A stretch of DNA of 6,019 nt from CAZQQN01 sp964549595 (GCA_964549595.1 CAZJWK010000140.1:1-6019), one strand, 5' to 3'; shown: positions 1-6,019, counted from the first letter of the stretch. A program made the numbers and translations. Notes: generated from the sequence alone by a model not told the origin.

Positions 1-485
1 TTCATCAATTCACTGAGGTTTACAAGGGCGACCTGGCCTTTCTTTTTCCCTTGCCCCAGGATTTTTGTTTCTTGCTTAATCAGGTTAAGTAAGGTTTGAA
101 ACTTCTCCTTTGCGGGCCCCTTTAATGAATCATGGGCTTCCATTTTTTGAATGGCATTTTCAATATCAGCCTTCAACTTATCAAATTGCCCTTCCTTCAG
201 TTTTCTTAAATTTCTGCCTTTCTCTTTAATGAGGTTACTGATCTTAAGCATTTGTGCTTTAGTAAGGCTATCTATCTCCCATTTTCTCCCTTCATTAAGG
301 GCCAAATCAAGGGTGTCTGTATTGATCGGATCATGTTTAAGGGTGGTTTGTTGTTGATCGTCCTGTTGAGCTTTTTCCCGGGCTGACTGATCTTCATTGG
401 TTGACTTCTCCGATTGACCATCTCCACATCCCGTGATCATTAGACCAATGGTCAAAATTGCCAAAATGTTATTTAACCTTTTCAT
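1..485 (-). CDS. Uncharacterised small lipoprotein, partial (runs off left edge)
   Basis: 161 codons are open from ATG 485 to the window edge with no stop. Residues 1-20 are a clear lipoprotein signal (MKRLNNILAILTIGLMITGC), with C20 after I-T-G. Residues 21-50 are a polar linker rich in Q, D, E and S. From about 60 on the protein looks helical and charged: LALNEGRKWEIDSLTKAQM (61-79), then lysine-rich helices around 80-119 and 125-142. There is no Cys after C20, only H51 and H118, and no copper or haem motif. The LNxGxKWxxD-like stretch is reminiscent of small Bacteroidota proteins of unknown function, but I do not recognise the family with certainty. It begins 20 bases after nosY, with a modest AGGA 4 bases before the ATG, so it is probably the next gene of the nos transcript. 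A role in NosZ maturation or N2O respiration is inferred from position only. Confidence 0.8.
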   Translation of the reverse strand, partial: MKRLNNILAILTIGLMITGCGDGQSEKSTNEDQSAREKAQQDDQQQTTLKHDPINTDTLDLALNEGRKWEIDSLTKAQMLKISNLIKEKGRNLRKLKEGQFDKLKADIENAIQKMEAHDSLKGPAKEKFQTLLNLIKQETKILGQGKKKGQVALVNLSELM

Positions 486-505
486 GATATCCTATTGCTT
501 TTATT

Positions 506-1288
506 TTAAAAATCTTTTCGCTTAGCTACGTTTTGAATAAAATAAACCGGGACGCCTACCCAAATGGCCAGGGAAAAAATTGAAAACACCATTCCTTTCC
601 AGGTACCAAAGAAGTTTTGAAAAACAGCACCGGTATAGCCCATTAAGGCGGAAATATCCAGCTTGAGCATCATTAAAATTCGTGAAAGATCAATGGGGTT
701 TAATAAAGTCAGGCTTAGGCCCAAGGTTTCTGTTGGGTACTCATCGAAATAAATAAGGGATAACAGAAACAAGCCATCGTATAAAACGGCCATAAAGAGC
801 CATAAAACAATAGCCAGGCCGAAGCCTTTAATCCGGTTGGCATTCACCAAAGCAATCAGGAATGCCAGGGCTGTGAAAATGAAAGTCAGGAATACCCCGA
901 TCAATAAAAGGGTAGCAAAATTCCAGATCTGACCTGAAACATGGATTCCGTAGACCAAAAAAGGGATGCCTAAACCCAAAAGGAAGCTTATACTCAAAGA
1001 CCCCGCTAAACCCAGGTATTGACCAAGGAAAACGGTCTTCCGTTTCAAAGGCTGCGCCAAAAGCAATTCTATGAATTCCCTCGAATTGTAATAGTGCATG
1101 ATGCCAAACATGGTACCTACCAATGGACTAAGTATAAGCACAATCTTCATTAGGCTGGCAATGGCCTGGGTAAGCTGACCGCTTAAATACAGCAAGCCGA
1201 AAGCTACTAAGAGGTAAAATGCGAGGTATATGTAGCTCCAACGGCTTCGTATTTGATCGTAGAAACTGTACTTCAGGACTTTTAACAT
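506..1288 (-). CDS. nosY: NosY, membrane permease of the NosDFY complex
   Basis: This ABC-2-type membrane subunit pairs with NosF and NosD and is required for copper-site maturation in NosZ. It has 260 residues with about six hydrophobic helices (roughly 18-36, 46-64, 88-114, 122-148, 156-180 and 233-251). Family-like segments are SREFIELLLAQPLKRK (69-84), after the second helix and typical of the coupling region, and LNPIDLSRILMMLKLD (196-211) followed by GYTGAVFQNFF. The frame is open 18 codons further upstream to an ATG at 1342. That extension (SFVNFSGSAIFYKDEKN) is encoded by the inverted-repeat spacer and does not resemble NosY, which normally begins close to the first helix. ATG 1288 (MLKVLKYSFYDQIRSRW) was therefore chosen. 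A 165-base spacer separates it from nosF, the only loose junction in the operon. The stop is 20 bases before the next gene. Confidence 0.92.
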   Translation of the reverse strand: MLKVLKYSFYDQIRSRWSYIYLAFYLLVAFGLLYLSGQLTQAIASLMKIVLILSPLVGTMFGIMHYYNSREFIELLLAQPLKRKTVFLGQYLGLAGSLSISFLLGLGIPFLVYGIHVSGQIWNFATLLLIGVFLTFIFTALAFLIALVNANRIKGFGLAIVLWLFMAVLYDGLFLLSLIYFDEYPTETLGLSLTLLNPIDLSRILMMLKLDISALMGYTGAVFQNFFGTWKGMVFSIFSLAIWVGVPVYFIQNVAKRKDF

Positions 1289-1305
1289 GTTTTTCTCATC
1301 TTTGT

Positions 1306-1335
1306 AAAAAATAGCGCTGCCGGAAAAGTTGACAA
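1306..1335 (-). promoter_or_regulatory. Weak candidate Bacteroidota-type promoter for nosY
   Basis: On the minus strand, TTG (1335-1333) is followed after 19 bases by TATTTTTT (1313-1306). This resembles the Bacteroidota consensus TTG-N17-23-TAnnTTTG, with the final G missing. The predicted RNA would start only about 10-20 bases before the nosY ATG. The TA element overlaps the left arm of the inverted repeat and its A/T run, so the match may be chance. Confidence 0.2.
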
Positions 1336-1387
1336 AACTCACTTGAAAAACCTTAAAACCTGAAAATAACCGGCAGCGCTAATTTTT
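1306..1387. repeat. Long-range inverted repeat in the nosF-nosY spacer
   Basis: The arms are TAGCGCTGCCGG (1312-1323) and CCGGCAGCGCTA (1370-1381), a perfect 12-base match that is much more GC-rich than the surrounding spacer. With the flanking A and T runs the arms extend to 18 bases with one mismatch (1306-1323 and 1370-1387). The loop is 46 bases. In the direction of the operon the second arm ends in six T, as in an intrinsic terminator, though the loop is far larger than usual. Alternatives are a partial attenuator between nosF and nosY, a regulator site, or a small repeat-type insertion. Confidence 0.65.
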
Positions 1388-1390
1388 AAC

Positions 1391-1432
1391 CTTCCTATTT
1401 AAACCAGGTAATTCAAAGTTTAAAAAGGGAAG
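1391..1432 (-). repeat. Imperfect hairpin just after nosF
   Basis: The arms are CTTCCTATTTAAAC (1391-1404) and GTTTAAAAAGGGAAG (1418-1432), separated by a 13-base loop. As minus-strand RNA they pair over 13 base pairs with one mismatch and one bulged base. The stem is AU-rich, and no T-run follows it in the direction of transcription, so it does not look like an intrinsic terminator. It begins 21 bases beyond the nosF stop. It could be an RNA processing or 3'-end stabilising element, but this is inference. Confidence 0.5.
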
Positions 1433-1453
1433 TTTATTATTAAATGATTTGCA

Positions 1454-2224
1454 TTAATCGGTCTCTTTCTGACTTAAAACCGCTTCATGGTTTAATTTAC
1501 TCTGCTGGTCTTCATTGTCTGTATTCAAAAGAATCCTGGCTATGGCCCGCTCCAGGTTATCCTCATGCTGAAATTCCTTCATTTCCTTAAGGGTACCCTG
1601 GAAATAAATCGTCCCTTCCAATAAGAATACAATTTCATCAGCCAACTCCTCTACGACATTCATGATGTGGGTAGTCAATAAGATGGTTTTACCATTTTCC
1701 TTTTCTTCATTGATAAGATCCTTTAACCGGATTAAGGCTACCGGATCTAACCCAACGGTTGGTTCATCAAGGATCAGGAAAGGACTGTCAAACATAAGGG
1801 AAGTGACGATATTGACTTTCTGCCGGGTGCCACCCGATAAATGGCCCAGTTTGGTATTCATGGCATCAGCCAGGTCAAATCGCTGAATCAGCGGTCCTGG
1901 CTTGCCTTTATCGCCCCGGATGTCATCCAGCATGTCAACCAATTCTTTCACCCGTAAATTTTCCGGGAAACGGGCAATCTGGGATAAATAGCCAATATCC
2001 TTTCGGTACTGGTAGTGTTTTTTGGTATTGATCGGCTTCTCATCCCATAAAATTGATCCTTTATCAGGGATAACCAATCCCAGCATGGATTTGATCAGGG
2101 TCGTTTTACCGGAAGCATTAGGCCCCAAAATGGCTGTAATTTTACCAGGCTTTATGGATAAGTCAACCCCCTTCAAAACGTGGTTTTTACCAAAAGCTTT
2201 CTGCAATCCTTTTACTTCCATCAT
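1454..2224 (-). CDS. nosF: NosF, ABC transporter ATPase of the NosDFY complex
   Basis: This cytoplasmic ATPase powers NosY/NosD during maturation of the NosZ copper sites. All ABC motifs are present in the 256-residue protein: Walker A GPNASGKT (34-41), Q-loop Q82 (YLSQ), signature LSGGTRQK (129-136), Walker B LILDEP (150-155) with catalytic E154, D-loop GLD (158-160) and switch H186 (TTHIM). Walker A reads N-A-S where the NosF norm is N-G-A, a conservative change that keeps the essential Gly-Lys-Thr. Beyond about residue 215 there is a polar, acidic tail rich in E, D, N and Q that is not part of the ATPase core. Two tandem ATGs (2224 and 2221) could serve as start. The first overlaps the nosD stop (ATGA) and sits 10 bases after a strong Shine-Dalgarno sequence, so it is preferred. 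Adjacency to nosD and nosY supports NosF over a generic ABC protein. Confidence 0.95.
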   Translation of the reverse strand: MMEVKGLQKAFGKNHVLKGVDLSIKPGKITAILGPNASGKTTLIKSMLGLVIPDKGSILWDEKPINTKKHYQYRKDIGYLSQIARFPENLRVKELVDMLDDIRGDKGKPGPLIQRFDLADAMNTKLGHLSGGTRQKVNIVTSLMFDSPFLILDEPTVGLDPVALIRLKDLINEEKENGKTILLTTHIMNVVEELADEIVFLLEGTIYFQGTLKEMKEFQHEDNLERAIARILLNTDNEDQQSKLNHEAVLSQKETD

Positions 2225-3474
2225 AATATATCCACCTCCTTCATCAATGGTTTTTTGTCTTTTAATTCCTCCGGGGTAAAAACAGGGTAAACTTTTTCCG
2301 CATAATTCATCAGATCAATGAACAAACTACGCAATAAGATTAAAGTAGTAGGGGTTTGATTGGTAACGTAAGAAAAGACCTTGACCGGCCGATAGGGAAT
2401 ATCCCCATATCCATCGTCATTTAAGTCATAGCCTGTGTATTTATCCCAAAAGTTATTTTCATAAATGTTAGAACGGGCTGAGGAGGTATTGGTAGAGATG
2501 TCAAAATTGTTGCCAATGAAATTGTTTCGTTTTACACTGTTATTGAGGCAACTGCCCAGCATTTCAATAGCCCAGCCATTGTCCCGGAAGGTGTTTTGTT
2601 TAACCTTGATTTTGTTACTTCCCTCGAAATAAATTCCGTAAGTATTGTTGACAAACTTGTTATGCTTGATATGGCCATCATCAATTTCCTTTAGGTAAAG
2701 TCCATAAGCGGCATCCCCCCAGTTATGGATGAATAAATTTCTTTTCATGTGGATATGTTTGGAAAACATGACGGCTACCCCGGCTCCATTATTTTTGAAT
2801 GTATTGTTGAGGTATTCATCATAATGGGAAAACATGAAATGCAGCCCATAACGAAGGTTATCTTTGCTCAGGTTATTGCGTATGGTACTGTGTTCTACAA
2901 ATTCAAAATAAATGCCGTCTCTGTGGTTCCGGGTTAAATTCCCTTCCACCAAGTTGTACTCGCAATACCATAAGTGAATGGCATTGCCGGAGGAAACCTC
3001 ATCTTCCGCCTCCCCGATAACCTTATTATTCCGAATGACGCAACTGTCCGATTTTTCCATGTAGATGCCGAAAAAGGTATTTACCAATTTGTTGTTGGCA
3101 ACCGTGCAATGTTTCTGTTGATTAACCCTTATCCCGGCACGGTCTACGGTGTAGCTTGTGCCGACATTTTGCACCTGGAAACCTTTGATGGTAACATGAT
3201 CCGCATTAATGGTAAAAATTTCGGTGTCATTTTCCCCGTCTACTATGGGATAGTTCTGGCCAAGGAGGGTAAGCGGTGTATCCACAGTAATGTTTCCCTC
3301 TTTATATAAGCCTTTTCTGACAAGTACTGTATCACCTGGTTTTGCTTGATTCAAGCCTTTCGTAATTGTTGTTTGTTGGCAGTCTTGACCTACTTCTATT
3401 GTTTTGCTTTCCGCATGGTAATTCAGTGCTAAGCACTGGATTAAAAGGGCAATATAGCACAACACCTTTCCCAT
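2221..3474 (-). CDS. nosD: NosD, beta-helix maturation protein of the NosDFY complex
   Basis: 417 residues, close to the usual NosD length. Residues 1 to about 22 look like a Sec signal peptide (MGKVLCYIALLIQCLALNYHA). Residues about 25-340 form a right-handed parallel beta-helix, seen as repeated turns of roughly 22-24 residues with Asn ladders and GIY/GLH/GLY strands (for example FFGIYMEKSDSCVIRNNKV and TYGIYFEGSNKIKVKQN). The tail holds the NosD-typical segment WDKYTGYDLNDDGYGDIPY (343-361) and a C-terminal arm ending near KKPLMK. In studied species NosD lies outside the cytoplasm, docks on NosFY and is required for copper-site assembly in NosZ. The start ATG overlaps the nosL stop by one base, and a weak AAAGG lies upstream. 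The gene ends in a 4-base overlap (ATGA) with nosF. Confidence 0.96.
   Translation of the reverse strand: MGKVLCYIALLIQCLALNYHAESKTIEVGQDCQQTTITKGLNQAKPGDTVLVRKGLYKEGNITVDTPLTLLGQNYPIVDGENDTEIFTINADHVTIKGFQVQNVGTSYTVDRAGIRVNQQKHCTVANNKLVNTFFGIYMEKSDSCVIRNNKVIGEAEDEVSSGNAIHLWYCEYNLVEGNLTRNHRDGIYFEFVEHSTIRNNLSKDNLRYGLHFMFSHYDEYLNNTFKNNGAGVAVMFSKHIHMKRNLFIHNWGDAAYGLYLKEIDDGHIKHNKFVNNTYGIYFEGSNKIKVKQNTFRDNGWAIEMLGSCLNNSVKRNNFIGNNFDISTNTSSARSNIYENNFWDKYTGYDLNDDGYGDIPYRPVKVFSYVTNQTPTTLILLRSLFIDLMNYAEKVYPVFTPEELKDKKPLMKEVDIL
2232..2241 (-). promoter_or_regulatory. Strong Shine-Dalgarno sequence for nosF, inside the nosD 3' end
   Basis: On the minus strand the sequence AAGGAGGTGG lies 10 bases before the nosF ATG at 2224. 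It contains the full AAGGAGGT complement of the 16S rRNA tail. It is embedded in the last nosD codons (Lys-Glu-Val-Asp). No other gene start in the window has a comparable site, so nosF can probably be initiated independently as well as by coupling to nosD. Confidence 0.75.
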
Positions 3475-3935
3475 TATTGCTGACCTTTTTGCCTATCCTT
3501 TGAAAATTGGTCAAAATTTGCTTTTAGTGACTGCCAAGTATAGATTTCACCACCTTTTTGGTTTTGAACCTTCTTAGCTTGGTTTTTATCTGTAAAAGGG
3601 GTGATGAAAAGCCCCATTGGACTTGGCAGGTTTTGACTGCGCAGGTAATAACTTTCGGTAGCCTTCAATAATTTACCCGGCTCATTATACGTATTGACCA
3701 ATTTCATGGCCACATCTTTTTTGTCAACCTTTCCATCATTCAGGAAATTGATCATACATTCAACCGCATCGAACTTGTAAACCTTGCCCTTGGTAGTGAC
3801 TATTTCACTTCCATATTGCTTATCTACGATGGTCATGTTGCAATACTCACAATTATCTTTCCCGTATTTGATAGGTTGTTTCTCGGGTGTGCAGCTTATT
3901 AATGCCAAAAACACTACAATGCTAAGATTAGAAAG
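3474..3935 (-). CDS. nosL: NosL, copper-binding lipoprotein chaperone for NosZ, 5' end lost in gap
   Basis: 153 codons plus TAA are visible. The fragment opens inside a signal peptide (hydrophobic run SIVVFLALISC) with a good lipobox, L-I-S-C, so the protein is probably a lipoprotein anchored at fragment residue 15. Shortly after comes NCEYCNM, which contains the Cys-X-Met motif (C32, M34) that binds Cu(I) in NosL. A second conserved-looking stretch, FDAVECMINFL, follows. NosL is known to help assemble the copper sites of N2O reductase, and its place beside nosZ fits. Probably only some 5-15 N-terminal residues are missing. The stop TAA shares one base with the nosD ATG (TAATG), which suggests translational coupling. 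The C-terminal tail after about residue 140 is polar and charged. Confidence 0.93.
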   Translation of the reverse strand, partial: LSNLSIVVFLALISCTPEKQPIKYGKDNCEYCNMTIVDKQYGSEIVTTKGKVYKFDAVECMINFLNDGKVDKKDVAMKLVNTYNEPGKLLKATESYYLRSQNLPSPMGLFITPFTDKNQAKKVQNQKGGEIYTWQSLKANFDQFSKDRQKGQQ

Positions 3936-4035
3936 NNNNNNNNNNNNNNNNNNNNNNNNNNNNNNNNNNNNNNNNNNNNNNNNNNNNNNNNNNNNNNNNN
4001 NNNNNNNNNNNNNNNNNNNNNNNNNNNNNNNNNNN
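3936..4035. other. Assembly gap (100 N) hiding the nosZ 3' end and nosL 5' end
   Basis: There are exactly 100 N, the usual placeholder for a scaffold gap of unknown length. It should contain the last roughly 40-50 codons of nosZ with the rest of the CuA site, the nosZ stop, any spacer, and the first codons of the nosL signal peptide. That content needs more than 100 bases, so the real gap is probably somewhat longer. The flanking reading frames agree across the 100 N, but this is a one-in-three coincidence and not a fusion gene. Confidence 0.97.
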
Positions 4036-5879
4036 TCCCACTTGAGGGTTTCTGTTTGACCGGGCATAACCAGGAGTTCAGCATTGCTGGCCCCCTTAAT
4101 GGCAAAACCATGGGGCACATCCCAGGATTGTTCAAGGTTAGTCAGGTGAAAGTAAACCTCATCCCCTACTTTAATGCCCTCAATGTTATCCGGTGTCAGA
4201 TGGCTACGGATCATAGTCATGTACACATGCACCTCATTGCCATCCCTTTCCACTTTTGCGTTCTTTTCCTCTTTAGTCGCATACGGGTGCTCATTTTTTT
4301 GCAGGTCATAAGTCTTTTTACTATTAATGACATCCCTTGGAACAGCCTGGGCATAGTGTGGCTCTCCCTTGGTTGGGAAATCGGACAAGATTTGGATTTT
4401 ATCACCGGAAATATCATAGAGTTGGGCCGAGTGGGCTAATTCAGGGCCAGTGGGTAAATAGCGGTCTTTGGTAATCTTATTGAGGGCTACCATGTACTCG
4501 CCATAGGGATTCTTGGAGCCGCCCCCCGGGATCATCAAGTGACCAATGGAGTAAAACGTTTTAGCCCGGTCCAGTACCTCTTGGGTTTCGACATCCCATT
4601 TCACGATTTCCGAAGAAATGAAGAAACTGGTGTAAGCATTGCCTCTTCCATCAAATTGGGTATGCAAGGGACCAAGGCCTGGTTTCTTTACGGTTCCTCC
4701 TAACACTTCTTCAAATTTGAGGACGGGAATGCCATCGATCTTCTTGGCATATTCCTCATTTTCAATGGCTTTTTTCATTTTATCGAAGGAATGAACCGTT
4801 AGGTTTTGGGAAAGCTTACCACTACCCACTATGTAATCACCGGTTGGATTAACATCCACACCGTGCGGGGATTTGGGTGTGGGCAGGTAGTAAATCAGAC
4901 CAGGGCATTCCCTCGGGTCCAACATTTTAATTTCTTTTTCAACCCGGTTAGCTTCTGCCTTATGGGTACTTTCATCCATTACGTTATGGTAATACTCGGA
5001 AGAAATGGTGCTGTATTTCCCTTCCTCAATGTATTGCTCAGCTTTTTTCCAGTTAACTGCCGCAATATAGTCTTTATCCCGCTGAGAAGCGTTTTTCTCA
5101 AGCATTGTGTGGGCTTCTTCCGTATTGTAAGTAGTGAAGAAAGCCCAACCATGGGACTTGTCTTTGCCGGCAATACCAAGGTCATACGCATATCCCGGTG
5201 TTTTAATCTGGAAAGCCATCTTCATATCTCCGGTTTCCTCACCCGGTTTAACAAATGTTAGGAGACCCGTGAAATTCTTTTTGTAAGATTCAATGGGGAC
5301 ATCCTTTTGGGGTACGGGACGGCTAAAACGGGTTGCTGAAAGCAAGTACTCGGAATTCTCCGTTGAAAAAGGAGAAGCATGGTTCCCGTGGATATTCGGG
5401 ATTTCCAAAATTTCCGTTGTTTCAAAGGTGTTCAGGTCTACCCGCGCAATGCGGGGGGTATTGTGACCATTGGCAAAAACGTACTTACCATCGTATTTTC
5501 CGTTTTCTCTGCTTAGCTGCGTATGGTGCATGTCATCCCACGGAATGAAGCCATCCGTGGTTTGCAGCATGGGTTTGGTTTCTTCCGTGTAACCATACCC
5601 GCTTGAGGGATCCTGACTAAAAACCGGAATTTCTTTGAATAACCTTCCGGATGGTAGGCCATAAACCGTTAGCTGTCCACTGTAACCCCCAGAGAAGAAT
5701 CCATAGTATTCATCCTTTTCTCCGGGTGCTACATAGACTTTTTGGGCAGCTTCTTGTTTGGAGAGGGCGCCTCCGCCTCCCCCGTTGCTTCCGCCTTTGT
5801 TACCGCCACTATTACAGTTTGTAAAAAAGAGTGCGGTCATCAAAGGGAGTCCTAAAAATGCGATTTTTCTGAGTTTCAT
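4036..5879 (-). CDS. nosZ: Nitrous-oxide reductase NosZ, clade II (Sec-type), 3' end lost in assembly gap
   Basis: This copper enzyme reduces N2O to N2 outside the cytoplasm, the last step of denitrification. There are 614 complete codons before the gap. Residues 1-22 form a signal with no twin-arginine motif (MKLRKIAF, hydrophobic core, then FFTNC), so export is probably by Sec. C22 could be lipidated, although Asn before it is off-consensus. A Gly-rich tether follows at 25-37. Probable CuZ histidines are H118 and H119 (DMHH), H164 (IHGNH), H339 (SPHG), H406 (PLHTQF), H447 (SIGHL) and H508 (EPHYA), all within the seven-bladed propeller. The cupredoxin domain follows, with CuA ligand H590 (DVPHGF). 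The sequence stops after ETLKW, just before the expected CuA segment with its two Cys, second His and Met. From family knowledge about 40-50 residues are missing. The start has no Shine-Dalgarno sequence and lies 5 bases after the upstream stop. Confidence 0.97.
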
Positions 5880-5884
5880 AGTGA

Positions 5885-6019
5885 TTACTTTTCTAAGGTT
5901 CTAAAATATTCAAGTATTTGCCGGGCTTTTTTTCTATCTGCTATTTGCTGTGACATAACCGAATTGTATTCAGCTTGCAACTCCTGGGCTGTTGGATCTT
6001 TTTGGACCATTTCCCTGGG
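5885..6019 (-). CDS. C-terminal end of a probable c-type cytochrome, partial (runs off right edge)
   Basis: Only the last 44 codons and the TAA stop lie in the window. The visible peptide starts PREMVQKDPTAQELQAEY and ends ARQILEYFRTLEK. No CxxCH haem site is visible because that part would lie beyond the right edge. The call rests on two things. The ending resembles the C-terminal helix of class I cytochromes c, where a Met-Pro axial-ligand loop is followed by a helix ending in a 'YFRTL'-like motif. The position is also right, since Bacteroidota nosZ genes are commonly preceded by a c-type cytochrome. The stop is only 5 bases from the nosZ start, so the two genes are very probably co-transcribed, and the protein would be a candidate electron donor to NosZ. 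It could instead be another small helical exported protein. Confidence 0.6.
   Translation of the reverse strand, partial: PREMVQKDPTAQELQAEYNSVMSQQIADRKKARQILEYFRTLEK

Noticed and set aside
322..334. TTGAT-CGG-ATCAT, resembling an FNR/CRP-type site
   Set aside because: The spacing is 3 rather than 4 bases, the right half is imperfect, and it lies inside the lipoprotein coding region rather than upstream of a gene.
151..357. 68-residue plus-strand frame
   Set aside because: It is the antisense shadow of the lipoprotein gene, whose signal peptide and open frame are much better supported.
1289..1342. An 18-residue N-terminal extension of NosY
   Set aside because: It is coded by the inverted-repeat spacer, does not look like NosY, and ATG 1288 gives a family-like start.
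1306..1387. Confident intrinsic terminator after nosF
   Set aside because: The stem and six T fit, but the 46-base loop is far too long for a typical terminator, and nosY, the partner of NosF, lies directly downstream. It was kept only as an inverted repeat.
2749..3309. Plus-strand open frames opposite nosD
   Set aside because: They are antisense shadows of the beta-helix repeats. They have no recognisable domain and lie fully within a well-supported gene.
4056..5548. Plus-strand open frames opposite nosZ
   Set aside because: They are antisense to a conserved coding sequence and have no family features.
3474..5879. A single 801-residue protein joining NosZ and NosL
   Set aside because: It exists only because the 100 N leave the frame open. 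NosZ lacks its CuA end and NosL has its own lipoprotein signal, so these are two genes.
5820..5879. Twin-arginine (Tat) signal on NosZ
   Set aside because: The N-terminus reads MKLRKIAFLG, with no paired arginines or SRRxFLK motif.

Overview
The window carries most of a nitrous-oxide-reductase (nos) operon. Everything is encoded on the minus strand, so transcription runs from high to low coordinates. The order is the C-terminal end of a probable c-type cytochrome (5885-6019), nosZ (4036-5879, 3' end lost in a gap), nosL (3474-3935, 5' end lost in the same gap), nosD (2221-3474), nosF (1454-2224), nosY (506-1288) and a small uncharacterised lipoprotein gene that runs off the left edge (1-485). 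The AT-leaning DNA, the lipoprotein-type signal on NosZ, the compact cytochrome-nosZ-nosL-nosD-nosF-nosY order and the near absence of Shine-Dalgarno sites all suggest a Bacteroidota member with a clade II (Sec-exported) N2O reductase. The 100-base run of N (3936-4035) suggests a scaffolded draft or metagenome assembly. The phylum call is an inference from gene style, not from a marker gene.

Right part (3474-6019): NosZ is the catalytic enzyme, reducing N2O to N2 outside the cytoplasm. Seven histidines fit the CuZ cluster ligands, and the first CuA histidine is visible. The cysteine-rich half of the CuA site falls in the assembly gap. The gap also hides the nosZ stop and the nosL start. The two genes happen to lie in the same frame across the N run, so a naive translation gives a false 801-residue fusion. 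NosL is a Cu(I)-binding lipoprotein thought to deliver copper to NosZ.

Middle part (506-3474): NosD (beta-helix protein outside the cytoplasm), NosF (ATPase) and NosY (membrane permease) form the ABC-type NosDFY complex needed to mature the copper sites. nosL/nosD overlap by 1 base and nosD/nosF by 4 bases, which suggests translational coupling. The nosF start has a textbook Shine-Dalgarno sequence, unusual for Bacteroidota.

The only sizeable non-coding stretch is the 165-base nosF-nosY spacer (1289-1453). It holds two inverted repeats: an imperfect hairpin (1391-1432) and a long-range pair with 12-base perfect arms (1306-1387). A weak Bacteroidota-style promoter candidate overlaps the latter. 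This spacer and the uncharacterised lipoprotein gene 20 bases after nosY are the two places where something undescribed might lie. The rest is a recognisable nos system.
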